The translations under genes were made by a program, and so were the position numbers. Source: JAFEBO01 sp036392375 (GTDB lineage: Bacteria; Planctomycetota; Phycisphaerae; Phycisphaerales; UBA1924). Taken from it: a DNA stretch of 64,000 bases. Location: assembly GCA_036392375.1 (NCBI GenBank), contig DASVYC010000052.1, forward strand, positions 41,982-105,981, in the 5' to 3' direction. The notes beneath the pieces are model-generated. The model did not search any database and was not told the DNA's origin. It was given only the letters and a program-made list of their open reading frames with translations. Shown here one piece after another: positions 9,201 through 17,233 of this stretch (its first letter is position 1; every line of letters starts with the position of its first letter).

Positions 9201-9235
9201 ATTTCGGATTTGCGATGTCGGATTTCGGATGTTGC
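9201..9235. repeat. degenerate heptamer array (ATTTCGG type)
   Basis: Five units in strict 7-nt register begin three bases after the fabH stop: ATTTCGG, ATTTGCG, ATGTCGG, ATTTCGG, ATGTTGC. Each starts with AT. Confidence 0.8.
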
Positions 9236-9281
9236 AAGGCACTCCGATCCCGCAGTCCCGCGCCGATTGCGACGCCTTGCT

Positions 9282-9337
9282 ATCCCACATCCCACATCCC
9301 ACATCCCACATCCCACATCCCAAATCCCACATCCGAC
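9282..9337. repeat. tandem heptamer ATCCCAC (8 copies)
   Basis: Eight consecutive 7-nt units: five perfect ATCCCAC, then ATCCCAA, ATCCCAC and ATCCGAC. It ends seven bases before the fabD -10 element, so copy-number change would alter the fabD upstream region. Confidence 0.9.
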
Positions 9338-9343
9338 ATCGCG

Positions 9344-9349
9344 TAGAAT
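9344..9349 (+). promoter_or_regulatory. -10 element TAGAAT, fabD
   Basis: TAGAAT lies 6 nt before the fabD ATG, with no ribosome-binding site between them. It directly follows the ATCCCAC array. Confidence 0.5.
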
Positions 9350-9355
9350 CCCCGA

Positions 9356-10345
9356 ATGTCCTCCCCCTCCCCCCTCGTCATCCTCTGCCCCGGACAAGGC
9401 GCCCAAGCCGTCGGCATGGGCAAGGCCTACTTCGAGAAATCCACCGAGTCCCGCTCCGTCTTCGAGCACGCCGACAAGATCCTCGCCTCGTTCATCGGCA
9501 ACGCCCTCGGCAGCGAGCTCTCCCGCCTCTGCTTTGAAGGCCCCGCCGATCGCCTCAACCAGACCGACGCCTCCCAGCCCGCGATCTTCGCCACCTCGAT
9601 CGCCTCCTACGCCGCCCTCAAGGCCGCGTGGGGCTTCTCGAACGGCGAAGTCCCTCTCGCCGCCGCCTCCGGCCTCTCCCTCGGCGAGTACACCGCCCTC
9701 ACTATCGCCGGCGCCATGTCCTTCGAAGACGGCCTGAAGCTCGTCGCCCTCCGCGGCCGCGCCATGCAGGACGCCGCCGAAGCCTCCCACGGCAGCATGG
9801 TCGCCCTCATCGGCGCCGACGAAACCCAAGCCCAGGAAGTCTGCGACTCCGCCCGCGGCAGCGACGTGTTGGTTTGCGCCAACTTCAACGCCCCCGGCCA
9901 GATCGTCCTCAGCGGCAGCAAGTCCGCCTGCGACCGCGCCGTCGAAGTCTCCAGCAAGATGGGCCTCCGCGCCACGCCGCTCACCGTCGCTGGCGCCTTC
10001 CACTCGCCCCTCATGCAGCCCGCCGCCGACCGCCTCGCCGACGCGCTCTCCCGCACCGAGATCAAGACGCCCAAGTGCGCCGTCTACGCCAACGTCACCG
10101 GCGACGTCCACGACGACGAGCCCGACACCATCCGCCGCCGCCTGGTGGAACAACTCACCAGCCCCGTGAAGTGGAGCCAGTCCTGCGCCGCCAAGGCCAC
10201 GACCTACGCCGGCAAAGCCGAGTTCCACGAGCTCGCCCCCGGCAAAACCCTCGCCGGCCTCTACCGCCGCATCAGCAAAGACGTCAAAGTCAAAACCAAC
10301 GACGAACCCTACGAACCGTTCCCACTCAATGCCTCGTTGCCTTGA
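9356..10345 (+). CDS. fabD: malonyl-CoA:ACP transacylase
   Basis: This 329-residue enzyme loads malonate from CoA onto acyl carrier protein. The N-terminal CPGQGAQAVGMG loop, the nucleophile Ser108 in GLSLGEY, and the catalytic His216 in AGAFHSPLM are present at the expected spacing. The ATG at 9356 is the only start consistent with the N-terminal strand and is placed six bases after TAGAAT. The last codons (Ala-Ser-Leu-Pro-stop) are built from an octamer repeat, so the C-terminus appears to have been extended or rewritten by that repeat. Confidence 0.96.
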   Translation: MSSPSPLVILCPGQGAQAVGMGKAYFEKSTESRSVFEHADKILASFIGNALGSELSRLCFEGPADRLNQTDASQPAIFATSIASYAALKAAWGFSNGEVPLAAASGLSLGEYTALTIAGAMSFEDGLKLVALRGRAMQDAAEASHGSMVALIGADETQAQEVCDSARGSDVLVCANFNAPGQIVLSGSKSACDRAVEVSSKMGLRATPLTVAGAFHSPLMQPAADRLADALSRTEIKTPKCAVYANVTGDVHDDEPDTIRRRLVEQLTSPVKWSQSCAAKATTYAGKAEFHELAPGKTLAGLYRRISKDVKVKTNDEPYEPFPLNASLP

Positions 10346-10357
10346 TGCCTCGATGCC
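10329..10357. repeat. octamer repeat overlapping the fabD stop codon
   Basis: Units TCGTTGCC, TTGATGCC and TCGATGCC plus a partial upstream copy. These are the reverse complement of the GGCATCAA/GGCATCGA octamers at 34035-34139. The fabD stop lies inside this array. Confidence 0.75.
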
Positions 10358-10373
10358 TTCCCCGAGCACGACC

Positions 10374-10958
10374 ATGCCACACGCAATCACTCGAATCATC
10401 AGCGGCGTCCTCATCGCCGCTCTCCTCGCGTCAAGCCTCACGCTCGCCGGCTGCGACAAGCCCAAACCCAAGCCCAAGCCGGTCGCCCCGACCGCACCCC
10501 CGCCGCCGCCCCCGCCCAAGCAGCTCGACGCCGGCGCCCTGCTCCAGACCATGCGCGCCGACCAGCGCATCCAGTTCCCCAACGACAAAGCCCCCAGCGA
10601 TGAGTCCGTTGCGCGCAGCGTGATCGACCTCGCGACCGCCCTCGTCAAGGGCGACGACAAGGCCATGGGCAACCTGCTCATCTCGACGGGCAAGGACGTG
10701 CTCGACTCGCTCACCTCCAGCGGCTCGTGGGAAGAAGCCACCGCCAAGATCGAGGCCGTTCGTGTCGTCGAACTCGCCGCTCCCGGCGACAAGCCCCAGA
10801 GCTTCACCGTCTCGCTCGCCATCCAGGAACCCGGCGTCGCGTACGTCCTCCGCTTCGCCGCCACACTCGACAACGGCACATACAAGTACACCGGCCTCCC
10901 CGGCGGCCGCCTCACCAAGACCCGCGCCAACCAGTTCGACGACGGCAAGTTCGACTGA
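10374..10958 (+). CDS. predicted lipoprotein of unknown function
   Basis: This 194-residue lipoprotein has a signal helix ending in lipobox LAGC, then a Lys/Pro-rich spacer (KPKPKPK, then PPPPPPP). The mature domain is small and mixed (DESVARSVIDLATAL, LLISTGKDVLDSL, FTVSLAIQEPG). I know no family for it. The ATG at 10374 is chosen because it begins the signal peptide; upstream in-frame ATGs fall within the repeat. It lies 28 nt after fabD and 104 nt before fabG, so it is probably transcribed with the fab genes, but a link to lipid synthesis is not shown by the sequence. Confidence 0.7.
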   Translation: MPHAITRIISGVLIAALLASSLTLAGCDKPKPKPKPVAPTAPPPPPPPKQLDAGALLQTMRADQRIQFPNDKAPSDESVARSVIDLATALVKGDDKAMGNLLISTGKDVLDSLTSSGSWEEATAKIEAVRVVELAAPGDKPQSFTVSLAIQEPGVAYVLRFAATLDNGTYKYTGLPGGRLTKTRANQFDDGKFD

Positions 10959-11056
10959 ATGTCGGATGTCGTGCGCCCTGCTTCCACCCTCGCACGACAG
11001 CGCCATCCTCGCATGCCTCGATTTGCTATTAACCCATTTGCGATTTGCCATTTGAG
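10959..11056. repeat. heptamer units between lipoprotein gene and fabG
   Basis: Two units (ATGTCGG, ATGTCGT) lie at 10959-10972, starting right after the stop. A second group at 11021-11056 reads ATTTGCT, ATTAACC, then after one base ATTTGCG, ATTTGCC, ATTTGAG. The array ends 6 nt before the fabG ATG. Confidence 0.75.
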
Positions 11057-11062
11057 TTTTCC

Positions 11063-11806
11063 ATGACCACCGACAAACGCATCGCCGTCGTCACCGGAGC
11101 CTCCCGCGGCATCGGCCGCGCCATTGCTCTCCGCCTCGCCAAGGACGGCCGCCACGTCGTCCTCATCGCTCGCACCGAGTCCGCACTCAACGACGTCAAG
11201 CACTCCATCGAAGCCAACGGCGGATCCGCCTCCGTCGTCGCCGCCGACATCTCAAGCGCCTCCGCCTTCGCCTCCGCCATCGAGAAGATCGCCGCCGACC
11301 ACGGCCGCCTCGACATCCTCGTCAACAACGCCGGCATCACCAAGGACGGCCTCGCCCTCCGCATGTCCGACGACGACTGGAACTCCGTCATCTCCACAAA
11401 CCTCACCAGCGCATTCGTCGCCATCCGCGCCGCCGCCCGCGCCATGATGAAGGGCAAGTTCGGCCGCATCGTCAACATCGCCTCCACCAGCGGCGTCGTC
11501 GGCAACGCTGGCCAGGCCAACTACGCCGCCGCCAAGGCCGGACTCATCGGCCTCTCCAAAACCATCGCCCGCGAACTCGGCGGCAAGAACATCACCTGCA
11601 ACGTCGTCGCCCCCGGCTACATCGAGACCGACATGACCAACGACCTCCCGCAACAGGTCAAGGACCACGTCATGGGCCTCATCGCCGTCAAGCGCTTCGG
11701 CACCGTCGATGACATCGCCGCCGCCGTCTCCTACGCCACCAGCGACGAAGCCGGCTTTTTCACCGGCCAGACCCTCATCGTCGACGGCGGCATGACGATG
11801 GCCTGA
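11063..11806 (+). CDS. fabG: 3-oxoacyl-ACP reductase
   Basis: This 247-residue short-chain dehydrogenase reduces 3-oxoacyl-ACP with NADPH in the elongation cycle. The Rossmann motif is VTGASRGIG (from residue 10), the catalytic residues are Ser141, Tyr154 and Lys158 (YAAAK), and the NNAG motif and a TDM substrate-loop signature near the end are present. The ATG at 11063 gives the family N-terminus; no Shine-Dalgarno is evident. In the classical cluster acpP follows fabG; here a REP hairpin and a RAYT transposase gene occupy that position. Confidence 0.95.
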   Translation: MTTDKRIAVVTGASRGIGRAIALRLAKDGRHVVLIARTESALNDVKHSIEANGGSASVVAADISSASAFASAIEKIAADHGRLDILVNNAGITKDGLALRMSDDDWNSVISTNLTSAFVAIRAAARAMMKGKFGRIVNIASTSGVVGNAGQANYAAAKAGLIGLSKTIARELGGKNITCNVVAPGYIETDMTNDLPQQVKDHVMGLIAVKRFGTVDDIAAAVSYATSDEAGFFTGQTLIVDGGMTMA

Positions 11807-11818
11807 TGCCTTGACGAA

Positions 11819-11838
11819 CCCCACGCGCAAGCGTGGGG
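11819..11838. repeat. REP-like hairpin, 3' side of the RAYT gene
   Basis: CCCCACGC and GCGTGGGG form a perfect 8-bp stem around a GCAA tetraloop. It lies between the convergent fabG and RAYT genes and could also terminate both. Confidence 0.75.
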
Positions 11839-11890
11839 CCACAGCGACATCGAAAGTCAGTGCCTGACCTTCGTGCCGAGCGCTGATGCG

Positions 11891-12361
11891 TCATTGGTTC
11901 TCTACATACTCAACCGCCTTCTTCAGCGATTCATCTGAATCGATGTACCGAGTGCTCCCGTGGTCCACCCATACGCGAGTCTCACTCGTCGCAAACCCCG
12001 CTTCAATCAGCCTCCGGGTACCCCACGACTTGAACTGCTGCATGACCGCCTCAGGAGCGTGCTTCGTGGGCGGCCGCACGATGACGTGCACGTGATTCGA
12101 TCGCACGTTGAGAGCGACTACTGACCATTTGCGGATCGCCGCGTGATCGCGAATCGCGCCTGATACGACCTGCTGCATGACTTCGTCGAGTACGAACGAC
12201 GTTTGCTTCATTCTCGCACCCATTGTCGCAACAACGTCTGGGTTTGCCGACACCAGCGGTGTTCCGGGGATGTTCTGAATCTTGTTGACGGAGCCTCGTT
12301 CATCGCCGTGAAGCCACGTTCCGTACGTATGCCAGGTCAGGAAGTACGCAAGGAGAGACAT
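11891..12361 (-). CDS. REP-associated tyrosine transposase (RAYT / TnpA_REP)
   Basis: This 156-residue protein belongs to the Y1/HUH single-strand transposase family, in the RAYT branch that acts on REP hairpins. The hallmark N-terminus is FLTWHTYGTWLHGDERGSV; the metal-binding HUH motif lies in NHVHVIV; the likely nucleophile tyrosine is in the C-terminal region (RYIDSDESLKKAVEYV). ATG at 12361 begins this signature; a longer reading upstream is Arg-rich noise. A TACGCT hexamer 6 nt upstream suggests leaderless expression. REP-like hairpins flank the gene on both sides (11819-11838, 12380-12397, 12433-12452), the normal organisation of a RAYT unit. It appears intact. Confidence 0.9.
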   Translation of the reverse strand: MSLLAYFLTWHTYGTWLHGDERGSVNKIQNIPGTPLVSANPDVVATMGARMKQTSFVLDEVMQQVVSGAIRDHAAIRKWSVVALNVRSNHVHVIVRPPTKHAPEAVMQQFKSWGTRRLIEAGFATSETRVWVDHGSTRYIDSDESLKKAVEYVENQ

Positions 12362-12367
12362 GGCAAC

Positions 12368-12373
12368 AGCGTA
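12368..12373 (-). promoter_or_regulatory. -10 element TACGCT, RAYT gene
   Basis: On the minus strand TACGCT is separated from the ATG by GTTGCC (6 nt), with no Shine-Dalgarno. Confidence 0.4.
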
Positions 12374-12379
12374 ACGAAA

Positions 12380-12452
12380 CCCACGCACAGGCGAGGGATC
12401 ACCTTCGCTCCCATCTTCGGACGCGGCCGTAGCCCTCCGCTTGCGCGGAGGG
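12380..12452. repeat. two REP-like hairpins, 5' side of the RAYT gene
   Basis: CCCACGC-ACAG-GCGAGGG (12380-12397) is a degenerate copy of the 3' hairpin with one mismatched pair. CCCTCCGC-TTGC-GCGGAGGG (12433-12452) is a perfect 8-bp stem. Together with 11819-11838 they bracket the transposase gene. Confidence 0.7.
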
Positions 12453-12470
12453 TTCGTTAAGGCAGCCGGC

Positions 12471-13709
12471 CTAATCCAGCGCCGTCGCCGCCGCAAACTT
12501 CGGCGTCGGGTTCGTCAACCCCAGCATCCGGTCCAGCGCCAACAGCGCATCCCGCCGAACCTCCGGATGCACCCGGATCACATTCACCGCCCGCGGCTTG
12601 TGATCCTTCGTTGCCCGACCCGTCAGGTGATCCAGCACCCACAGAAGATGGGGCTCATCAATCCGGTACATCGTCGTGCACAGGCACTGACAGTCGCTCA
12701 AGATCCGCACCGACACACCACGAGTCTTCGCCTCGCTCGCCAGCCGGTTCACCAGGTGCACCTCGGTCCCCACCGCCCAGCGTGAGCCCGTCGGCGCATT
12801 CCGTATCTTCTCGATGATGTATTCGGTCGAGCCCGCCAGGTCGCTCTTGTCCACGACCTCCTTGCAGCACTCGGGATGCACGAGAATCGTCGTCGTCGTA
12901 CCGTTGGCCTTGTCGATCGCGCGAATCTCATCACAGTGCTCGGGACGGAAGAGCTTGTGCACCGAGCAGTGCCCCGCCCACAGGATCGCCTTCGCACGCA
13001 GCACCTGCTCCGGCGTTGCGCCGCCGAGTTCCTCGCCCTTGTTCGCACGCCGCGGGTCGTAGACGCACGACTCGGTGGCGACATCGACGCCGTACTTCGC
13101 GGCCGTGTTCCTTCCCAGGTGTTGATCCGGCAGGAAGAGGATCTTCACGTCTTCACCCGCACCGCCCTGCTTCATCGCCCACGCGAACACCTTGTCCGCG
13201 TTCGAGCTGGTGCAGCACGCCCCGCCGTGCGCGCCGACAAATGCCTTGATCGCCGCGCTCGAGTTCACATAGGTAATCGGCACGACGCGCCCGCGCCAGC
13301 CCTGCGACTGGAGCGACGCATGGATCGTCTCCCACGCAGTCACAGTGTCGTCATACTGGGCCATGTCCGCCATCGAGCATCCCGCCGACAGATCGGGCAG
13401 GATCACCTCGACCGAATCGGGCGTCAGCATGTCCGCCGTCTCGGCCATGAAGTGCACGCCGCAGAAGATGACATACTTCACCGCGTCCGCGCCCGTCCGC
13501 TCCGTGGCCAATCGCGCCGCGATCTGCGACAGCTTCAGCGAATCACCGGTGTAATCCGCGTGCCGGATGATCTCGTCGACTTGGTAGTGATGCCCGAGGA
13601 TCACCAGCGATGACCCCAGCTCCTTCCGTCGCGCAGCGATCGCCGCCGCGAGCTCGTCGCTGGTCATCGTGTGATACAGGTCAGGAAGCGAGGGCTGCCA
13701 GAGCACCAA
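12471..13709 (-). CDS. nadA: quinolinate synthase
   Basis: This 412-residue [4Fe-4S] enzyme condenses iminoaspartate with dihydroxyacetone phosphate to quinolinate in NAD synthesis. GHHYQ near the N-terminus, the cluster-cysteine region GCSMADM, WAGHCSVH and the C-terminal CQCLCTTM are present. It is the long form with an N-terminal LPDLYHTM segment ahead of the catalytic core. TTG at 13709 (or the adjacent GTG at 13706) is favoured because GGAG lies 6 nt upstream; ATG at 13667 would remove the conserved extension. No nadB or nadC is nearby. The hairpin at 13761-13781 separates it from the upstream PilZ gene. Confidence 0.93.
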   Translation of the reverse strand: MVLWQPSLPDLYHTMTSDELAAAIAARRKELGSSLVILGHHYQVDEIIRHADYTGDSLKLSQIAARLATERTGADAVKYVIFCGVHFMAETADMLTPDSVEVILPDLSAGCSMADMAQYDDTVTAWETIHASLQSQGWRGRVVPITYVNSSAAIKAFVGAHGGACCTSSNADKVFAWAMKQGGAGEDVKILFLPDQHLGRNTAAKYGVDVATESCVYDPRRANKGEELGGATPEQVLRAKAILWAGHCSVHKLFRPEHCDEIRAIDKANGTTTTILVHPECCKEVVDKSDLAGSTEYIIEKIRNAPTGSRWAVGTEVHLVNRLASEAKTRGVSVRILSDCQCLCTTMYRIDEPHLLWVLDHLTGRATKDHKPRAVNVIRVHPEVRRDALLALDRMLGLTNPTPKFAAATALD

Positions 13710-13760
13710 ACGTCACTCCGTGGTCACCACGAGCGATCGTAGGAATGACTTCAACCGGTG

Positions 13761-13781
13761 GCACAGACGTCCCGTCTGTGC
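13761..13781 (-). terminator. hairpin between PilZ gene and nadA
   Basis: GCACAGACG-TCC-CGTCTGTGC is a perfect 9-bp stem 5 nt past the PilZ stop. No long T run follows. It may be a dispersed hairpin repeat acting as a terminator. Confidence 0.5.
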
Positions 13782-13785
13782 TCGT

Positions 13786-14217
13786 TCATACCGCCCTGCG
13801 GGCCGCGTCCACCACGCCGTCCTGCACGCTCTTGAACCGGATCGCCGCCGCCTGCTTGCCCTCGGACATCGGCAGCACCCGCAGCACCTGCCCGACGACG
13901 CCCGCGTCCGCGGTCACAATCGCCGAAGCCCCCCAGCCCACGATCAGTTCGATCTCATCACCCACGCTCAGCGGCCGTGCCGACTCCAGCCACACCATCG
14001 CGCCGCCGATCGAGAAGTCGTGCGTCGACGCCGCCAGATACTGCCGCGTCTGCCGGTGGAAGATCTTGCACGGCTTGCGCACGTACATCCGTGTGTGCTT
14101 CCGCCGCTCCGAGCCATCCGTGGCCGGCGGGAAGTCCGTCACCCCGTCGTTCGACTTGATCTCCGTGCCCGCACCGATGACGCCGAGGACGCTCTTGGAA
14201 TGGTGGTTGCTCGACAT
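13786..14217 (-). CDS. PilZ domain protein
   Basis: This 143-residue protein is a stand-alone PilZ domain, the c-di-GMP-binding fold. It carries the two ligand motifs, RRKHTR near residue 37 (RxxxR type) and DFSIGGA near residue 66 (D/NxSxxG), followed by VGDEIELIVGW and a closing AAAIRF strand. The ATG at 14217 has a GGAG stretch upstream; an earlier reading adds low-complexity sequence. It is transcribed divergently from the TSUP exporter. The output it controls cannot be told from this protein alone. A second PilZ domain, fused to a J domain, is encoded at 30929-31564. Confidence 0.85.
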   Translation of the reverse strand: MSSNHHSKSVLGVIGAGTEIKSNDGVTDFPPATDGSERRKHTRMYVRKPCKIFHRQTRQYLAASTHDFSIGGAMVWLESARPLSVGDEIELIVGWGASAIVTADAGVVGQVLRVLPMSEGKQAAAIRFKSVQDGVVDAARRAV

Positions 14218-14492
14218 GCCGCGGCTCCAATCGCCGCACCGGCCGCGAAAGAGCGGGGCCGTCCGTGGCCCCGAGATCTGCATCGCCGCCCGAACTCCGC
14301 GGCGCCCGTCCGCGGTCGGCGGACATGTTGCCATCGGCCGCGTCCGAGAAGAACTTCACCAATCCCTTCACACACCCGTGCGTTCTTCCCGACCATCCGC
14401 CTACAACACGCGCAAGAACCGCTCGCGATCGGCCCCGTGTTCGTCTGCTTCTGGCTCGACTCACCCCTCATCCCTCACCCCTTCCCGCTCCC

Positions 14493-15284
14493 ATGGATTA
14501 CGCCCTTGTCTGCTTCACCGTACTCGTCGCCAGCGGCCTGACGCTGGTCTCGGGCTTCGGGTTGGGCACGATCCTTATGCCCGCCTTCGCGGTCTTCTTC
14601 CCGCTCCCCGCCGCCATCGCCGCGACCGCGATCGTCCACCTCGCCAACAACGTCTTCAAGCTCGTGCTTTTGGGTCGCCACGCCGATCGGGCCACGCTGA
14701 TCCGCTTCGGGGTGCCCGCGGTGCTCGCGTCGTTCGCCGGGGCCGCGCTTCTGGCGCTGCTCGAGAACGCCGCGCCGCTCACGACCTACTCAATCGGCAC
14801 GCATGTCTGTCGCGTCACGATCGTGAAGCTTGTCATCGCCGCCATCATGCTCGGCTTCGCCGCCCTCGAGCTCTCGCCGCGCTTCTCGAAGCTCGAGTTC
14901 GACCGCCGCTACCAGCCCCTCGGCGGCGTGCTCTCCGGCTTCTTCGGCGGCCTCTCCGGCCATCAAGGCTCGCTCCGCTCTGCCTTCCTCGTCCGCGCCG
15001 GCCTCAGCAAGGAGTCGTTCGTCGCGACGGGCTGCGTCATCGCGGTCATGGTCGATGTCGCGCGTCTGCTCGTCTACGGCGTGGATGCATGGCGCGCGCA
15101 CGCGCAGCAAGCCCGGGCCGAGGGCGTCGGCTTCGGCCTTATCGCCGCCGCGTGCCTTAGCGCGTTCGTGGGTGCGTACATGGGCGCGAAACTCGTCCGC
15201 AAGATCACCATCGAAGCCGTGCGCGTGGTGGTCGCGGGTATGCTAGCGGTCATCGCGATCTTGTTGGGAGCGGGGATGATCTGA
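14493..15284 (+). CDS. TSUP family membrane exporter (TauE/SafE type)
   Basis: This 263-residue integral membrane protein has about eight hydrophobic helices in two halves, as in the TauE/SafE (TSUP) family, which moves sulfite, sulfoacetate or other small anions. The first half has GFGLGTILMPAF; the second starts with GGVLSGFFGGLSGHQGSLRSAFL near residues 147-167, the repeated family motif. The ATG at 14493 starts directly before the first helix; there is no obvious ribosome-binding site. Its stop overlaps the next ATG by one base, so the following zinc-ribbon gene is co-translated. Substrate unknown. Confidence 0.85.
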   Translation: MDYALVCFTVLVASGLTLVSGFGLGTILMPAFAVFFPLPAAIAATAIVHLANNVFKLVLLGRHADRATLIRFGVPAVLASFAGAALLALLENAAPLTTYSIGTHVCRVTIVKLVIAAIMLGFAALELSPRFSKLEFDRRYQPLGGVLSGFFGGLSGHQGSLRSAFLVRAGLSKESFVATGCVIAVMVDVARLLVYGVDAWRAHAQQARAEGVGFGLIAAACLSAFVGAYMGAKLVRKITIEAVRVVVAGMLAVIAILLGAGMI

Positions 15285-16030
15285 TGCGGTACAGGGTGAT
15301 ACCGAATACCAGAACGACCACACCTCGTATCGCCCAGTGCGTGCAATGCGGCTACGCGATCGGCAGGCTTCCCGCTGGGGTCTGCGCAGAGTGCGGCCGC
15401 GCGTTTGACCCCGGCGACGTCTCAAGCTATCGACATCCGAGGCGTTGGTCCCAAGCCCAATGGGATTTCGTCCGTCCACCCGGCATCTACTTCCATTTGC
15501 TCGTCGTGATCTTCGGGGTGGGCCATGTCCTTCTCGATGCAAGCCTTGACCCGATCGGCCTGTTGTTTCTTGTGCCAGTTTGGCTGGTCCTCGGGTTGAT
15601 TTGGTTGGTTCGGCTTCTGGGCCGCACGTGGGCGCTGTGGTCCTGCGGGAAGCTTCGCATGTTCTGGGGGTACCGACCTATTGCGCAGTGTCTCGCTCCG
15701 ATACTGGTGCTGACGATCGCGGCGTTGACCTGGCTCGATATTCCGTTTCGTGTTCGATTCGAGCTTTCACGGTCCAGTCTTGACGCCCTCGCTGATGACG
15801 CTGTCGCCCAGCGTCAACTAGACACGCCGCGGCGCTGCCGCCTTTTCTGGGTGTCCCGCGTCGAGCGTCGCGGAAGTGAAGCCGTGCTCGTCATCGGGCG
15901 CGGCTGGTGGGTGGACGAGTGCGTCCTGATTCGCGATGAATCATCGGAAACACCGAACATACGTCGCCACACCATGCAACGGCTCGGACAACGATGGAAA
16001 TTGGCCAGTCAGGCAGATCCGACGTGGTAA
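15284..16030 (+). CDS. membrane protein with N-terminal zinc ribbon
   Basis: This 248-residue protein has an N-terminal double-CxxC zinc ribbon (CVQCGYAIGRLP then CAECGR, residues 18-38), followed by about three hydrophobic helices between residues 68 and 155 and a soluble C-terminal domain. This ribbon-plus-helices architecture recurs at 24810-25292, 41889-42770 and 42788-43579. Function is unknown. Base composition is less GC-skewed than in its upstream partner. The ATG overlaps the exporter stop by one base. Confidence 0.65.
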   Translation: MRYRVIPNTRTTTPRIAQCVQCGYAIGRLPAGVCAECGRAFDPGDVSSYRHPRRWSQAQWDFVRPPGIYFHLLVVIFGVGHVLLDASLDPIGLLFLVPVWLVLGLIWLVRLLGRTWALWSCGKLRMFWGYRPIAQCLAPILVLTIAALTWLDIPFRVRFELSRSSLDALADDAVAQRQLDTPRRCRLFWVSRVERRGSEAVLVIGRGWWVDECVLIRDESSETPNIRRHTMQRLGQRWKLASQADPTW

Positions 16031-16060
16031 CGATCAAGGTCGACGTTTGAAGGGACATCC

Positions 16061-17233
16061 ATGAGAGCATTACTACATCTGGCAATCATCGGCGTTCTGG
16101 CAGTCGCAGCCCTGAGCGGCTGCGAGACGGTCGGTTCTCGTGACGCCATCCGCCCACTCACGCAGGTCGCCTCCTCACTCACGCAGTGGACCGGCGTCGC
16201 CGTTAGCAGGTCCGGCCGCGTCTTCGTGAACAGCCCCAACTGGCACGAGGGCCACACATGGTCGGTCGCCGAGGTGCATCCCGACGGCACGCTCAAGCCG
16301 TATCCCGACGAGGCGTGGAACCGCTACGACCCGAGGCTGCGGTCGCTGCCGCTCAACGTCTTCGTCTGCGTCCAGAGCGTGCACGTCGATCGTGCCGACC
16401 GCCTCTGGATCCTCGACCCCGGCGCGCCCCAGCTGCAAGGGCCGGTCGCGGGCGCTCCCAAGCTCGTGCGTGTTGATCTTGTCACCAACGCCGTCGTCGA
16501 GAACCTGCCCTTCGGCGATGTCATCGCGCCCAAGGGCTCGTACCTCAACGACATCCGCGTCGACACGCGCCGCGACTTCGCATACCTCACCGACTCCGGC
16601 CTCGGCGGCATCGTCGTCGTCGATCTGAAGCACGATCAGGCGTGGCGTCGGCTTGACAAGCACCCGAGTGTGCTCGCCGAGCGCATCGTCCCCATGGTCG
16701 AAGGCCGCGAGCTCCGCTTCGGCGGCGGGGACGCCAAGGGGCAGGTGCCGCAGATCCACTCCGACGGCCTCGCCCTCTCCCCCGACGACTCGTACCTCTA
16801 TTGGCAGGCTCTCACCGGCCGCACGCTGTACCGCATCCGCACGGAGGTGCTCCGCGATCGCGCGCTGAGTGAATCGCAAGTCGCCGCCGCGGTCGAGAAG
16901 GTCGGCACCACCGTCGTCACCGACGGCATGGAGATGGATGCGAACGGCATCCTCTACTTCACGGCCCTCGAGAAAGACGCCATCATGTACGTCGCGCCGC
17001 CCGACATCGAAGCCGCGGCCAAGGCGACCGCCGCCAACCCCGCCGCGCCCGCCGCCGTGAATGTGCAGACGCTGGTGCAGGACCCGCGGATCGCGTGGCC
17101 GGACTCGTTCGCCGTGGGTAAAGGCAAGGACCTGTACTTCACGACGGCCCAGATCCACCGCACCGCGTGGTTTACCGGCACGATGCCGCAGACGCCGTAC
17201 CTGGTCTTCAAGACCACGCGCCCGGGGCGGTGA
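16061..17233 (+). CDS. yellow/major royal jelly protein-like lipoprotein
   Basis: This 390-residue lipoprotein has lipobox LSGC near residue 21 and then a beta-propeller-like domain. The sequence matches the yellow/MRJP family as found in bacteria: SPNWHEGHTWSVAEV near residue 60, LWILDPGAPQ near residue 114, LNDIRVDTRRDFAYLTDSGLGG near residues 163-184 and HSDGLALSPDD. Its biochemical role in bacteria is not well defined; propeller proteins of this type may bind small aromatic ligands. An AAGGGA site lies upstream of the ATG at 16061. Its 3' end overlaps the convergent CPBP gene by 26 bases. Confidence 0.8.
   Translation: MRALLHLAIIGVLAVAALSGCETVGSRDAIRPLTQVASSLTQWTGVAVSRSGRVFVNSPNWHEGHTWSVAEVHPDGTLKPYPDEAWNRYDPRLRSLPLNVFVCVQSVHVDRADRLWILDPGAPQLQGPVAGAPKLVRVDLVTNAVVENLPFGDVIAPKGSYLNDIRVDTRRDFAYLTDSGLGGIVVVDLKHDQAWRRLDKHPSVLAERIVPMVEGRELRFGGGDAKGQVPQIHSDGLALSPDDSYLYWQALTGRTLYRIRTEVLRDRALSESQVAAAVEKVGTTVVTDGMEMDANGILYFTALEKDAIMYVAPPDIEAAAKATAANPAAPAAVNVQTLVQDPRIAWPDSFAVGKGKDLYFTTAQIHRTAWFTGTMPQTPYLVFKTTRPGR

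Noticed and set aside
9282..9337. CRISPR-like or operator repeats upstream of fabD
   Set aside because: Head-to-tail heptamers without spacers; more like slippage repeats than binding sites, although copy number may influence fabD.
9056..11203. 715-residue minus-strand open frame across fabD
   Set aside because: Antisense to fabH 3' end, fabD, the lipoprotein and fabG 5' end; it even reads through the heptamer arrays. Composition is a mirror of those genes.
12441..12785. small plus-strand frame opposite nadA
   Set aside because: Antisense to nadA, Arg/His/Pro-rich, no start signal.
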